A DNA stretch of 64,000 nt from Acetobacter farinalis (GCF_011516935.1 NZ_WOTF01000002.1:248001-312000), one strand, 5' to 3'. Shown: positions 9,542 through 19,653, numbered from the stretch's first letter. Program-made: numbers and translations. Notes: generated by a model not told the origin, from the sequence alone.

Positions 9542-10012
9542 ATGACACACATCACACGGGTTCTGGAGAGTGAAGAAGGAACCGTGCAACTGGCGCGTGT
9601 GCTGGCGGTGCTGGCACGGTCGGGCGATGCCCTGTTGCTTTCCGGCCCGTTGGGAGCGGGAAAAAGTGTTTTTGCACGCGCTTTTCTGCGCTGCTTTTGC
9701 GGGAACGATGCGCTGGAAGTGCCCAGCCCGACCTATACACTTGTACAAACCTATGAAGCACCTGCCTATACTGTGTCACATTTTGACCTCTGGCGGCTGG
9801 GCGGCCCGGAGGAACTGGAAGAACTGGGATGGGATGACGCGCGGGAAGGTATTGTGCTGGTGGAATGGCCGGAGCGGCTGGATGACCTGACACCGCCTGA
9901 TGCCTTACATCTGGTGCTGAGTGTGGATGCGCAGGGCGTGCGCACGGTTCGCCTGCAGGGCTGGGCGGACAGGCTGGATGAGCAGAGTCTGTCCCCCCGC
10001 TTTCCGGCCTGA
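9542..10012 (+). CDS. tsaE: tRNA threonylcarbamoyladenosine biosynthesis ATPase TsaE
   Basis: The ATPase partner of TsaB/TsaD in making t6A37 on ANN-decoding tRNAs. It has 156 residues, normal for the family. Walker A is GPLGAGKS (35-42); PSPTYTLVQTYE and the HFDLWRL and EWPERL motifs are typical of TsaE. ATG 9542 has a strong CAGGAGG seven bases upstream; the frame extends back to a GTG at 9506 without such a site. Only 15 bp separate it from addB, so the two are probably co-transcribed. Confidence 0.93.
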   Translation: MTHITRVLESEEGTVQLARVLAVLARSGDALLLSGPLGAGKSVFARAFLRCFCGNDALEVPSPTYTLVQTYEAPAYTVSHFDLWRLGGPEELEELGWDDAREGIVLVEWPERLDDLTPPDALHLVLSVDAQGVRTVRLQGWADRLDEQSLSPRFPA

Positions 10013-10027
10013 AGGACATCGTGTGAC

Positions 10028-13000
10028 ATGACCATCGCGACGATTCCCGCACATCTGCCGTTTCTGGATCAGCTTGCGGCCCGCTGGCTGGCTGCTGCCG
10101 GGCATGACCCGGAGCGTATTGGAGAGGGGACAATCATTCTGCCCGGGCGGCGGGCCGCACGAGGGCTGACGGAAGCGTTCCTGCGGCAGATGGAAGGCCG
10201 TGCGATGCTGCTGCCTCGCATTTTGCCCGTCAGCGCGCTGGATGAGGCTGAACTGGGCCTCTCTTCGGACATGGGCGGGGCAGCGGGATTTGATAGTCCT
10301 CCCGCCGTTGCCGGCATGACGCGCCTTGCGGTGCTCACACGCCTTGTCCTGCAGGCGGAAGGAGCCTTTGGCACCCGGCCGACGCTGGATCAGGCGTGGC
10401 CATTGGCGAAGGCGCTGGCTGACCTGATGGATGAAGCCGAATGGGCGGATGTGGATCTGGCGGCGCGCCTGCCCGAGGCCGTGCAGGAGAATTTTGCGGA
10501 ACATTGGCAGGTTATCCTGAAATTTCTGGAAATCGTGACCCGTGCCTGGCCGAAGTGGCTTGCAGACCAGCAGGTGATGAACCCTGTTGCGCGTCAGGTC
10601 CTGCTGCTGCGGGCGCAAGCAGCCCTGTGGCGCAGGCAGGCGGAGCAGGGTGATGAAAAACCTTTATGGGCAGCAGGGTTTACCAACATCATGCCGGCCA
10701 CGGCGGAAGCCCTTCGGGCGGTGATGGCCTGCCCGGGCGGATGCGTTGTTCTGCCGGGTCTGGATCTGGAGATGCCGGAAGAGACATTCGGGTACCTGCC
10801 TGACAGTCACCCTCAGGCGGGATTGAGCCATCTCCTCGCGGCACTGGATGTTGTGCGGGCGGATGTGAAACTCTGGGATAGCGCTGGAGGATTTCCGGAG
10901 CGCGCACAGGTGCTTTCTCGCGCTCTTCTTCCGGCGTCTGCTCTGGAAAACTGGGCTGTGCAGGGAGCGGTTGATCTGCCCTATGTGACCCGACTGGACG
11001 CGGCGGACCAGCAGGAAGAAGCCGTGGCGATTGCCATGATTTTGCGGAATGGCGTGGAGGTGCCGGGCAGGCGGGTGGCGCTTGTCACACCGGACCGCGC
11101 CCTGGCGGCGCGTGTGGCGACAGAACTGGCCCGGTGGGGCGTTCTGGCGGATGACAGTGCCGGTGCCTCCCTGCTCGACACACCCGGTGCCGTGTTGCTG
11201 CGACTTGTGGCGCAGATGATCGAGTCCCGGTTTTCTCCGGTCTCGGTCTTGTCTGTCCTGAAACATCCTCTGGTGGCCTGCGGGCTTTCCATGGGCGTAT
11301 GTCGCGCCTCGGCGCGCCTTCTGGAGCGGACTGTGCTGCGTGGTCCGGCTCCGCCGCCCGGGTTTGAAGCCCTGAGGGCAGCGGTTGCGGCGGTTCTGGC
11401 CGATCAGGCGCAGGATGAGCGTGCCTCGGCCCGTGCGGAAGGCGGGGCGGAAGCTGATCGACCCTATGGGCCCGAGCCTCTGGACGCCTTCATGGCGCGG
11501 CTGGCGGTGTGTCTGGAGCCGGTCCTGCATTGGGATGCCGCAGCGTCCGGCGGTGGAGAGCAGGGAGCCCCCGGCGAGCCGGTGCCGGATCTGCTGGCGG
11601 CCCTGATTCAGGCCGTGGAACGTCTTGTGAAAACTGAAGATGAGGACGCGGCAAAGCGCCTCTGGAGCGGTGAGGACGGGAATCTTCTGGCCAGCCGCCT
11701 GACAGATCTGATGATGGCGGCGGATATTCTGCCCCCCCAGCCCCCCGCCGTGCTGGATGGCTTGCTGACAGCGGTTCTGGCTGAAGAACGGGTGGCGGCG
11801 CGGCGCGGCGCGGAGCATGTGGCGCTGCACCCGCGGGTGCTGATCTGGGGCTTGTTCGAGGCCCGCTTGCAGACGGCGGATACGGTTGTTCTGGGCGGGC
11901 TTGCGGAAAATATCTGGCCTCCCGCAGCCGATGCCGGACCGTGGATGAGCCGCCCCATGCGGCAGCGGGTGGGCCTGCCCTCACCGGAACAGGCGGTGGG
12001 GCAGGCGGCCCATGATTTTTATGCCTGCGCGGCGGCAGCGGGTGAGGTCGTGCTGTCCTGCCCCCGGCGGCGGGATGGTGCCCCGGTGGTGCCTGCGCGC
12101 TGGATTTCCCGGCTGGATGCGTTTTTGTCCGGGCGGGGCATGGCTGTGCCGCCTCATCCGGCTCTGGGCTGGTTGCAGGTGCTGGACCGGCCCGATGGCC
12201 CGGCGCGCCCCGTGGCGCCCCCCCGACCGATGCCGCCGGTGGGCCTCCGTCCGCGCCGGTTGAGCGTGACGGAAATCGAGACATGGATGCGTGACCCGTA
12301 TGCCATTTATGCCCGCCATATTCTGCGGCTTCAGCCCCTGCCGGAGCTGGAGGAGGCCGCTGATGCCTCGGATTACGGGATGATTGTGCATGAGGCGCTG
12401 GAGGACTGGTTCCAGACACACGGCACGGCATGGCCACCGCAGGCTGAAGCGGGATTACAGGCGGCGTTCCGCAAGGCGCTGGGTGCCCGCACCCTCCGCC
12501 CGGCCCTGCGGGCCTGGTGGGAGCCGCGCCTGATGCGGATTGCCTCCTGGGTGGCGCAGGCGGAAGAGGCCCTGCGTGCGGAGGCAGCCACCCCTGCGGC
12601 CATCCGCACGGAATCGCGCGGGCGGGTGGATATTCCAGATGCGCCTCAGGGCCTGTTCCGGCTGGTGGGGCGTGCGGACCGGATTGATTATGATGCCGAA
12701 GGCCGCGTGATTGTGCGGGACTATAAAACCGGCACATTGCCCTCTGTGCGGGATGTTCGCTCAGGCTGGAGCCCACAGCTTCCGCTGGAAGCCGCAATGC
12801 TTCTGCGGGGTGGCTTTTCCGGCCTGACAGGCACAACGGACATTGCCGGTCTGGTGTACTGGCGGCTGACAGGGGGAGCGGAGCCGGGTGAGGAAGTTGC
12901 GGTGAAACCGGAGGAGGAGGCCTCCCTCACAGCGCTGGCGGAACAGACATGGGAGCGCCTGCGCGAGCGGATCTGCGCGTATGATAATCCGGATCAGCCC

Positions 13001-13105
13001 TACCTGTCTCACCCGCATCCCGGGCAGGAGCCACGCTTTGCGGATTACGCGCGTCTGGCGCGGGTGCCGGAGTGGAATACGGCGCGCGTGGAGGATGATG
13101 CATGA
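10028..13105 (+). CDS. addB: double-strand break repair protein AddB
   Basis: The B subunit of the AddAB helicase-nuclease that resects double-strand ends for RecA. The 1025-residue protein has the AddB-type degenerate helicase body, with no good Walker A motif, as expected for alphaproteobacterial AddB. A C-terminal RecB-like nuclease carries GRADRID (D884) and RDYKTG (D898, K900). The C-terminal SYLSHPHPG-like and RFADYARLARV region is also typical. ATG 10028 lies 15 bp after tsaE. It overlaps addA by 4 nt (ATGA), indicating translational coupling of the two subunits. Confidence 0.95.
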   Translation: MTIATIPAHLPFLDQLAARWLAAAGHDPERIGEGTIILPGRRAARGLTEAFLRQMEGRAMLLPRILPVSALDEAELGLSSDMGGAAGFDSPPAVAGMTRLAVLTRLVLQAEGAFGTRPTLDQAWPLAKALADLMDEAEWADVDLAARLPEAVQENFAEHWQVILKFLEIVTRAWPKWLADQQVMNPVARQVLLLRAQAALWRRQAEQGDEKPLWAAGFTNIMPATAEALRAVMACPGGCVVLPGLDLEMPEETFGYLPDSHPQAGLSHLLAALDVVRADVKLWDSAGGFPERAQVLSRALLPASALENWAVQGAVDLPYVTRLDAADQQEEAVAIAMILRNGVEVPGRRVALVTPDRALAARVATELARWGVLADDSAGASLLDTPGAVLLRLVAQMIESRFSPVSVLSVLKHPLVACGLSMGVCRASARLLERTVLRGPAPPPGFEALRAAVAAVLADQAQDERASARAEGGAEADRPYGPEPLDAFMARLAVCLEPVLHWDAAASGGGEQGAPGEPVPDLLAALIQAVERLVKTEDEDAAKRLWSGEDGNLLASRLTDLMMAADILPPQPPAVLDGLLTAVLAEERVAARRGAEHVALHPRVLIWGLFEARLQTADTVVLGGLAENIWPPAADAGPWMSRPMRQRVGLPSPEQAVGQAAHDFYACAAAAGEVVLSCPRRRDGAPVVPARWISRLDAFLSGRGMAVPPHPALGWLQVLDRPDGPARPVAPPRPMPPVGLRPRRLSVTEIETWMRDPYAIYARHILRLQPLPELEEAADASDYGMIVHEALEDWFQTHGTAWPPQAEAGLQAAFRKALGARTLRPALRAWWEPRLMRIASWVAQAEEALRAEAATPAAIRTESRGRVDIPDAPQGLFRLVGRADRIDYDAEGRVIVRDYKTGTLPSVRDVRSGWSPQLPLEAAMLLRGGFSGLTGTTDIAGLVYWRLTGGAEPGEEVAVKPEEEASLTALAEQTWERLRERICAYDNPDQPYLSHPHPGQEPRFADYARLARVPEWNTARVEDDA

Positions 13106-16100
13106 GCACCCCCCGGACTATCCCACCCGCCCCGGCGTTTTCCGAGGCCATTGAGCAGGCCAACCGGCAGCAGGCGCTGGCGTCTGACCCGGCGGCGTCC
13201 GTCTTTGTTTCGGCCTCGGCGGGGAGTGGCAAAACCAAACTGCTGATTGACCGCCTGCTGCGCCTGATGCTGCCCCGGCATGCTCCGGCAGGGCAGGATG
13301 CGTTTATTCCGGGCAGCCCGCCCGCGCGGATTTTATGTCTGACCTTCACCAAGGCCGCCGCTGCGGAAATGGCGATTCGCCTGCAAACGCGGCTTGGCCG
13401 CTGGGTGACGCTGCCGGACGCCAGACTGGATGCCGAGCTTCAGGCCCTCTCCGTGCCCTGCACACCGGAAACGCGCCGCCGTGCGCGGGCGCTGTTTGCA
13501 GAGGTGCTGGATCTGCCGGGCGGGATGCGTATTGGCACCATTCATGCCTTTTGCCAGTCCCTCCTGCGGCGCTTTCCGCTGGAAGCGGCCATGAACCCGC
13601 ATTTCACCGTCATGGAGGAAACCGACGCCGCGCTGGCCCTGCTCGGCTGTGTGGAAACGGTGCTGGGGGAACGCCCCGAAGGCAGCATCGCGCCGCTGGC
13701 CGGGCAGATTGCTTTAGGGGATTTTGTCACTCTGGCCGGGGCGCTGCGGCGCAATGCCCGGGCGGAAGCCATCCTGGAGCGGGCGCTTGAAACACCTGCC
13801 GTGGTGCCCACGGTCCTGTGCCGCGTGCTCGGGCTGCCGCAGGATGCCCTCAGCAGGAGTGATGCCGCAGAGCGGGAAGCCGCCTGCACGGCGTTTCCGG
13901 GGGAGGAGGACCTGCGCGCACGTCTCCCCATTCTGGTGTCAAAAGGCACCCCGGCTATCAAAGCAACGGCGTATCGCCTGCTGGACTGGCTGGCGCTGGC
14001 GCCGGCGGAGCGGGCGGCACAGTGGGATGTCTGGCGGAATGGGCTGCTGACAAAAAGCGGAACACTCCGCAAAACAGGTTTGATCAGCACCAAACTTGCG
14101 CAGGACCACCCTGAGCTGGTCACGGCGCTGGAGCGGGAGGCCGCGCGCATTGCGGAGGTGGAGGAGGGCTTGCGGGCCAGGCGTCTGGCGCGGCTTGGCC
14201 TGGCCCTGCTGAAAACAGCGGCCCCGGTGGCGGCCCTCTATGCCACGCGCAAAAACCAGCGCGGGCTGGTGGAGTATGATGATCTGATCCGGCGCACTCT
14301 GGGGCTTTTGCAGCAGCCGGGTGCGGCATGGGTGCTCTACAAGCTGGATGGCGGGATTGATCACCTCCTGCTGGATGAAGTGCAGGATACCTCACGCGAG
14401 CAGTGGCGCATTGCGGAAGATCTGACAGCGGAATTCTTCGTGGGGGAAGGAACACACACGCAGGAACAGGGGCCGCGCACCGTGTTTGCCGTGGGGGATT
14501 ATAAACAGTCCATCTACGGCTTTCAGGGGGCGGACCCGGAGGCGTTCCGCACATCGCGGCGGGAGTTCAAGCAGCGCGCGGCGTTCGCGGGGCTCCCGTG
14601 GCAGGAGCCGGACCTGACAGTTTCCTTCCGCTCCACCGCGCCGGTTCTGGCGCTGGTGGATGCCGTGTTCTCCCATCCGGATGCGGCACGCGGCGTTGCG
14701 GAGGAAGATGGGCGGCCCATGCGCCATCTGACAGCCAGACCGGGCGAGGGCGGGCGCGTGGAGCTTTGGCCTCTGGCCGAAACACAGGCAGAGGAGCAGG
14801 ACGCCCCCAGCCCGTGGGAGCCGCCAACCGCCAACACCACCCGCCAGACTCCGCAGCAGAAGCTGGCGGATACTCTGGCGCGCTTTATTGCCCGCCATCT
14901 GAAAGCCCCGCCGGAAGAGGGCGCGGCCCCGCTGACACCGGGGGATGTGCTCGTGCTGGTGCCGCGCCGCTCCGCGTTTGTCACGGCGCTGGTTCGTGCG
15001 CTGAAAACAGAAAACATACCTGTCGCGACACTGGTGCGCACGGGGCTTGCGGACCAGCTTGCCGTGCAGGATCTGATGGCCCTGTGTGGCGCATTGCTGC
15101 TGCCGCAGGATGATCTGACACTTGCCTGCGTGCTGACATCCCCTCTGGGTGGATTGTCGGATGACAGCCTGATGGCGCTGGCCACCGGGCGCGGCAAGGC
15201 GGAGCCGCTGTGGTCCGCCTTGCGGGAGCAGCATGCCCGGCAGCCCGACTGGGCGCAGGCCTGGCGGATGCTGGATGGTCTGTTCCGGCGCGTGGATTAC
15301 CTGACACCGCATGAACTGCTCTCCGAGGCGCTGGGGCGCTGGGGCGGGCGGGCGCGGCTGCTGGCGCGGCTGGGGCCGGAGGCGGCCGAATCGATAGATG
15401 AACTGCTCTCGGCCGCCTTGCGCTATCAGGACATGCATCCGCCTTCCCTGCAGGGCTTCCTGCACTGGCTGCGCAATTCGGAAGAAAGTGTGAAGCGCGA
15501 GGCTGAAGCCGGGGGGGATGCCGTGCGTGTCATGACCGCGCACGGGGCCAAGGGATTGCAGGCGCGGCTGGTCATTCTGCCCGATACGGTCGGGACACCC
15601 CGGTTTGAGGATCGTCTGTTCTGGGTGAAGGACACGCCAACCGGGCTGGATGTACCGCTGTATGTCCCGCGCGGCGCGCTGGCGGTGACTGTAACGCAGA
15701 AGCTGCGTGCCGCGATGCAGGCCAGTGCGTTTGAGGAATATAACCGGCTGCTCTATGTGGCGCTCACACGGGCGGCGGAGCATCTGGTGATATGCGGCTG
15801 GAAGCCGGGGCGCATTGTGCCGGAGGAAAGCTGGTACGAACGGTGCCGCAAGGGGTTTGAAGCCGTTGGGGCTGTGCCGCAGCCGTGGGAGGCTGGCGGC
15901 TGGACGGGTGAGATGCTGGTGCTGGAAGAAAAACCCGCGCCGCGTGTGCCGCCAAAAAACCCGCCGCCGGCTCAGTCCGCGCATACAGACAGGGCTCCGG
16001 CAGAGGCGCTCCCCGCGTGGCTGGGGCGCGCGCCGGCATGGCAGGGGGTGCCGCCGGTGCCGGATGCTCCGCTGGCCCGGCCACTGGCCCCCAGCCGCCC

Positions 16101-16683
16101 GGATGACGCCATGCTGGGGCCGCTTCCGCCCGTGCGCTCCCCTCTGGATGTGGCCACAATAACACCCGCCGCCGCGCGGGAAGCAGCATTCCGGCGCGGC
16201 ACGCTGGTGCATGCCCTTTTGCAATATCTGCCTGCCTGCCCGCCGGAGCAGTGGGCGGAAAGGGCTCATGGCTGGCTGGCCCGGCCCGCCAGCGGCCTGA
16301 AGCCGGAAGAAGCGAAGACTCTGGCAGAGCAGGTGCTGGCTGTGCTGGCATTGCCTGATCTGGCTCCACTGTTTTCCCCGCACGCCCGTGCCGAGCAGCG
16401 TCTGGCCGGGGTGGCGGGCGGACAGGTGATTGTGGGGCAGGTGGACCGCCTGCGCGTGCTGCCGGACACGGTGCTGGTGTGTGATTTCAAAACCGGGCGG
16501 CACACGCCGCGCACCGTTGCGGGCACACCTGTGCTGTACCTGCGCCAGATGGCGGCCTACCGGGCTTTGTTGCAGGGGCTGTATCCGGGCAGGCCGGTGC
16601 GCTGCGTGCTGGTGTGGACAGAAGCTCCGCGTGCGGATGTGCTGCCTGATACCCTGCTCGATGCCCATGCGCCAGGCGGGTAA
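13102..16683 (+). CDS. addA: double-strand break repair helicase AddA
   Basis: The UvrD-type helicase and nuclease subunit of AddAB, 1193 residues. SF1 motifs in order: Walker A SASAGSGKT (37-45), motif II LLLDEVQDTS (D425), motif III GDYKQSIYGFQGADPE, motif IV VSFRST, motif V MTAHGAKGLQ, motif VI LLYVALTRAAEHL. The C-terminal nuclease has GQVDRLR (D1115) and CDFKTG (D1128, K1130). It starts inside the addB stop (ATGA). A Pro/Ala-rich linker near residues 950-1000 separates helicase and nuclease. About 150 bp of unassigned sequence separate it from trxA. Confidence 0.97.
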   Translation: MSTPRTIPPAPAFSEAIEQANRQQALASDPAASVFVSASAGSGKTKLLIDRLLRLMLPRHAPAGQDAFIPGSPPARILCLTFTKAAAAEMAIRLQTRLGRWVTLPDARLDAELQALSVPCTPETRRRARALFAEVLDLPGGMRIGTIHAFCQSLLRRFPLEAAMNPHFTVMEETDAALALLGCVETVLGERPEGSIAPLAGQIALGDFVTLAGALRRNARAEAILERALETPAVVPTVLCRVLGLPQDALSRSDAAEREAACTAFPGEEDLRARLPILVSKGTPAIKATAYRLLDWLALAPAERAAQWDVWRNGLLTKSGTLRKTGLISTKLAQDHPELVTALEREAARIAEVEEGLRARRLARLGLALLKTAAPVAALYATRKNQRGLVEYDDLIRRTLGLLQQPGAAWVLYKLDGGIDHLLLDEVQDTSREQWRIAEDLTAEFFVGEGTHTQEQGPRTVFAVGDYKQSIYGFQGADPEAFRTSRREFKQRAAFAGLPWQEPDLTVSFRSTAPVLALVDAVFSHPDAARGVAEEDGRPMRHLTARPGEGGRVELWPLAETQAEEQDAPSPWEPPTANTTRQTPQQKLADTLARFIARHLKAPPEEGAAPLTPGDVLVLVPRRSAFVTALVRALKTENIPVATLVRTGLADQLAVQDLMALCGALLLPQDDLTLACVLTSPLGGLSDDSLMALATGRGKAEPLWSALREQHARQPDWAQAWRMLDGLFRRVDYLTPHELLSEALGRWGGRARLLARLGPEAAESIDELLSAALRYQDMHPPSLQGFLHWLRNSEESVKREAEAGGDAVRVMTAHGAKGLQARLVILPDTVGTPRFEDRLFWVKDTPTGLDVPLYVPRGALAVTVTQKLRAAMQASAFEEYNRLLYVALTRAAEHLVICGWKPGRIVPEESWYERCRKGFEAVGAVPQPWEAGGWTGEMLVLEEKPAPRVPPKNPPPAQSAHTDRAPAEALPAWLGRAPAWQGVPPVPDAPLARPLAPSRPDDAMLGPLPPVRSPLDVATITPAAAREAAFRRGTLVHALLQYLPACPPEQWAERAHGWLARPASGLKPEEAKTLAEQVLAVLALPDLAPLFSPHARAEQRLAGVAGGQVIVGQVDRLRVLPDTVLVCDFKTGRHTPRTVAGTPVLYLRQMAAYRALLQGLYPGRPVRCVLVWTEAPRADVLPDTLLDAHAPGG

Positions 16684-16834
16684 GCAGACAGTGCATCTTG
16701 ACCGGATGCGCGGGCCCCTTAAGTGTAGAGAGACACGCTTGCAGATGGGCAACCGTTTGCAGGCAAACCGTTCAAGGCCTTATCAGGCGCGTTGCCTCAC
16801 GGCGTCCGCCCGTTAAATCAGGAAGAGAAAATCC

Positions 16835-17161
16835 ATGAGTGAACATACGCGTGCTGTTACAGATTCCAGCTTTGAAGCCGATGTGCTCAAGGCCTCCGGT
16901 CTGGTTCTGGTTGATTTCTGGGCGGAATGGTGCGGCCCGTGCAAAATGATCGGCCCGGCTCTGGAAGAGCTTGGCAAGGATTTTGCAGGCAAGCTGACAG
17001 TCGCCAAGATCAATATTGATGATAACCCGGTTTCCCCCAACACCTACGGCGTGCGCAGCATCCCCACCCTGATGCTGGTGCGTGATGGCCAGGTGCTGGA
17101 CACCAAGGTGGGCGCACTGCCCAAAAGCCAGCTTAAAGCCTGGGTTGAAGGCGCTCTGTAA
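16835..17161 (+). CDS. trxA: thioredoxin
   Basis: A 108-residue cytosolic disulfide reductase substrate of thioredoxin reductase. The active site is WCGPC (C33, C36), with the conserved GVRSIPTLML cis-proline loop. ATG 16835 is preceded by AGGAAGAG. The addA-trxA order is common in alphaproteobacteria. The 150 bp upstream (16684-16834) contain a 6-bp perfect palindrome (GTTTGC-AG-GCAAAC) but no clear promoter that I can assign. Confidence 0.97.
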   Translation: MSEHTRAVTDSSFEADVLKASGLVLVDFWAEWCGPCKMIGPALEELGKDFAGKLTVAKINIDDNPVSPNTYGVRSIPTLMLVRDGQVLDTKVGALPKSQLKAWVEGAL

Positions 17162-17182
17162 CGGGTGCTGTCTGCCCTGGGC

Positions 17183-17220
17183 CGCCGTTCTGCCGGGCCA
17201 TAATGCTTGGCAGGACGGCG
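17183..17220. other. stable hairpin between trxA and accD
   Basis: Twelve-base arms (17183-17194 and 17209-17220) pair with one G-T wobble around a 14-nt loop. No T run follows directly, so it may act as a factor-dependent terminator or an mRNA-stabilising structure at the trxA 3' end. Confidence 0.4.
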
Positions 17221-17291
17221 CAAGCAGCGTAAGGCACGCGCAACAGGGTTCTGTTTCCCTTTTTTGATTTATCGCAGTTGCAGGGTTCAAG

Positions 17292-18212
17292 ATGAGCTGG
17301 ATCACCGAATACGTCCGTCCCAAAATTCGCGGCCTTCTGCGTCGTGATGTGCCGGATAATCTGTGGACCAACTGTGAGTCCTGCGGTCAGATGATTCTGA
17401 CCAAGGAACTGCGCCGCGCCATGAATGTCTGCCCGCATTGCGGGCACCACATGAAGGCTCTGGTGCCGGACCGTCTGGCCTGGACGTTTGATAACGGGGA
17501 ATGCACCCGTATCGAACTGCCCCCCGCCCCGGTGGACCCGCTGGGCTTCCGTGACCAGAAAAAATATACCGATCGCCTGAAAGACGCCCGGGCCAAGAGC
17601 CATCTGGATGAATCCCTGATTGTGGCGCACGGCACCATTGGCGGATACCCGGCCGTGGTGGGTGTGATGGCGATTGAATTCATGACAGGCACCATGGGCG
17701 CTGCCTTTGGGGAACGGTTTGTGGCGGCGGCCCGTCTGGCCGTGCTGCAGAAATCCCCTCTGGTGGTTTTCACGGCATCCGGCGGTGCCCGTATGCAGGA
17801 AGGCGTGATCAGCCTGATGCAGATGCCGCGCACCACCATTGGTGTGCAGATGCTCAAGGAAGCAGGCCTGCCCTATATTGTGGTGCTGACCAACCCCACC
17901 ACAGGCGGTGTCACGGCCTCCTTCGCCATGCTGGGGGATGTGCAGATTGCCGAACCCAATGCCCTGATCGGCTTTGCAGGCCCGCGCGTGATTGAAGACA
18001 CCGTGCGTGAAAAACTGCCGGAAGGCTTCCAGCGGTCTGAATATCTGCTGGATCACGGCATGCTGGATATGGTGGTGGACCGTAAGAACATGCGCGAAAC
18101 GCTGGCCCGCGTGATCGGCCTGCTGATGCGCGCGCCAGCTAAGCCGGAGGGTGAAAAAGCGACTCAGTCCGTGGCTGAGTCCGGCGCTGCCCAGACTTCC
18201 CCTGCCGCCTGA
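17292..18212 (+). CDS. accD: acetyl-CoA carboxylase carboxyltransferase subunit beta
   Basis: The beta subunit of the carboxyltransferase that moves CO2 from biotin to acetyl-CoA, giving malonyl-CoA for fatty acid synthesis. The N-terminal zinc ribbon has C28, C31, C47 and C50 (CESC and CPHC). The crotonase-type core shows GGARMQEG and NPTTGGVTASFAMLGD, then GFAGPRVIE. Its 306 residues are normal for the family. It is 11 bp ahead of the folC frame, the usual accD-folC pair of proteobacteria. Confidence 0.97.
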   Translation: MSWITEYVRPKIRGLLRRDVPDNLWTNCESCGQMILTKELRRAMNVCPHCGHHMKALVPDRLAWTFDNGECTRIELPPAPVDPLGFRDQKKYTDRLKDARAKSHLDESLIVAHGTIGGYPAVVGVMAIEFMTGTMGAAFGERFVAAARLAVLQKSPLVVFTASGGARMQEGVISLMQMPRTTIGVQMLKEAGLPYIVVLTNPTTGGVTASFAMLGDVQIAEPNALIGFAGPRVIEDTVREKLPEGFQRSEYLLDHGMLDMVVDRKNMRETLARVIGLLMRAPAKPEGEKATQSVAESGAAQTSPAA

Positions 18213-18223
18213 GCGCTCCGGGC

Positions 18224-19588
18224 GTGACGTCTTTTTCGCACGGCGCTTCGCCGATGGCTGAGTTTTCCGGTCGCACCGGAGAAGTGCTGGAACGGCTGAA
18301 CAGGCTTTATCCAGCGCTGATCGACCTTTCTCTGGGGCGGCTGGAAGCCTTGCTGGCCAAGCTGGGTCACCCGGAAGAAAAACTGCCGCCCGTCATTCAT
18401 GTTGCGGGCACCAACGGCAAGGGCAGCACCTGCGCCACATTGCGCGCCATTGGTGAGGCCGCGGGCTGGCGCGTGCATGTCATGACCTCTCCGCATCTGG
18501 TGGATGTCACGGAGCGGTTCCGCATTGCGGGTACGCTGGTGAGCGAGGCCGAACTGGTCTCGACTCTCGAGGAAATTGAACGGGTTAACGCAGGCGCGCC
18601 CATCACCGTGTTCGAGGTGCTGACAGCGGCTGGCTTCCTGCTGTTCTCCCGCCATCCGGCCGAGCTGGCCATTATCGAGGTCGGTCTGGGTGGCCGCTGT
18701 GATGCCACCAATGTGCTCAGGCACCCTGCGGCCTGTATCGTCACCTCTGTTTCCATGGATCATGAAGCGTTTCTGGGGAACACGCTGGAGGCGATTGCCG
18801 CGGAGAAAGCCGGGATTTTCAAACCCGGCGTGCCAGCGGTCACCGGGGCTCAGCCGGACGCCGTGCGGCGTGTGCTGGAAGCGGAGGCCCGCAAGGCAGG
18901 CGCGCCGCTCGCCTGCCGGGGGGATGCCTGGCAGGTTGCGCCCGCAGCACCAGAAGCCTTGGCAGGAGCTGATTCGGCTGCACCGGAAGGCGGGCTGATT
19001 TTTACCGATTCACAGGGCACACTCACGCTGCCTGCTCCAGCACTTGTTGGCCCGTGGCAGATGGAAAACGCGGGGCTGGCTGTGGCTGCCCTGCGGGTGT
19101 CTGGTCTTGATGTGCCGGAGGCGGGCTGGCAGGGCGTGGGGCGTGTGTCCTGGCCTGCACGGATGCAGCGCCTGCACGGGCATCTGGCCGCACGCCTGCC
19201 TGCGGGGTGGGAACTGTGGCTGGATGGCGGGCACAACCCCGGCGCGGGCCATGCGCTGGCACAGGAATTGCAGAAATGGGGGGATGAACCCCTGCACCTG
19301 CTGGTAGGCATGAAGCAGACCAAGGATGCCACGGGTTTTCTGAGCCCGGTCCTGCCCTGCGCCACAACGCTCTGGGCAATCAGTGAACCCACGCAGCATC
19401 TGGCCCTGCCGGTGGACGCGATTGTGGAGGCCTCGGCAGGCAAGGCGCAGGTTGGCCCCACGCTGGTCCGGGCGCTGGACGCTCTTGCCGCACAGTCAGA
19501 CGGCCGGCCGGCCCGTGTGTTGATTTGCGGGAGCCTGTATCTGGCAGGCGTGGCGCTCACGCAGGATGGCTGGACGCCGGGGGCGTAA
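18224..19588 (+). CDS. folC: bifunctional folylpolyglutamate / dihydrofolate synthase
   Basis: Adds glutamate to dihydropteroate and to reduced folates, completing the pathway for which folP is also in this window. The Mur-ligase fold is shown by the P-loop HVAGTNGKGST, the folate-binding TSPHLVDVTERFRI, and EVGLGGRCDATN. SVSMDHEAFLGNTLEAIAAEKAGIFK and LDGGHNPGA follow. Its 454 residues are typical. The start is either GTG 18224 or ATG 18254; neither has a strong ribosome-binding site, and coupling to accD 11 bp upstream is likely. Confidence 0.95.
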   Translation: MTSFSHGASPMAEFSGRTGEVLERLNRLYPALIDLSLGRLEALLAKLGHPEEKLPPVIHVAGTNGKGSTCATLRAIGEAAGWRVHVMTSPHLVDVTERFRIAGTLVSEAELVSTLEEIERVNAGAPITVFEVLTAAGFLLFSRHPAELAIIEVGLGGRCDATNVLRHPAACIVTSVSMDHEAFLGNTLEAIAAEKAGIFKPGVPAVTGAQPDAVRRVLEAEARKAGAPLACRGDAWQVAPAAPEALAGADSAAPEGGLIFTDSQGTLTLPAPALVGPWQMENAGLAVAALRVSGLDVPEAGWQGVGRVSWPARMQRLHGHLAARLPAGWELWLDGGHNPGAGHALAQELQKWGDEPLHLLVGMKQTKDATGFLSPVLPCATTLWAISEPTQHLALPVDAIVEASAGKAQVGPTLVRALDALAAQSDGRPARVLICGSLYLAGVALTQDGWTPGA

Positions 19589-19597
19589 ACAGAGCCG

Positions 19598-19635
19598 CTC
19601 CCGCCCGTTCAGGACAGGCGAGGGAGTCTTTAAAA
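19598..19635. terminator. probable terminator between folC and tRNA-Thr
   Basis: CTCCCGCC (19598-19605) pairs with GGCGAGGGAG (19617-19626) with one bulged base, followed by TCTTTAAAATTT. It could end folC transcription on the + strand and tRNA-Thr transcription on the other strand. Confidence 0.45.
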
Positions 19636-19653
19636 TTTAAAGAAGAGAAAGAA

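Noticed and set aside
14392-16752. 786-codon open frame antisense to addA
   Set aside because: Same reason: it mirrors addA, and the His/Arg/Gln-rich product resembles no family.
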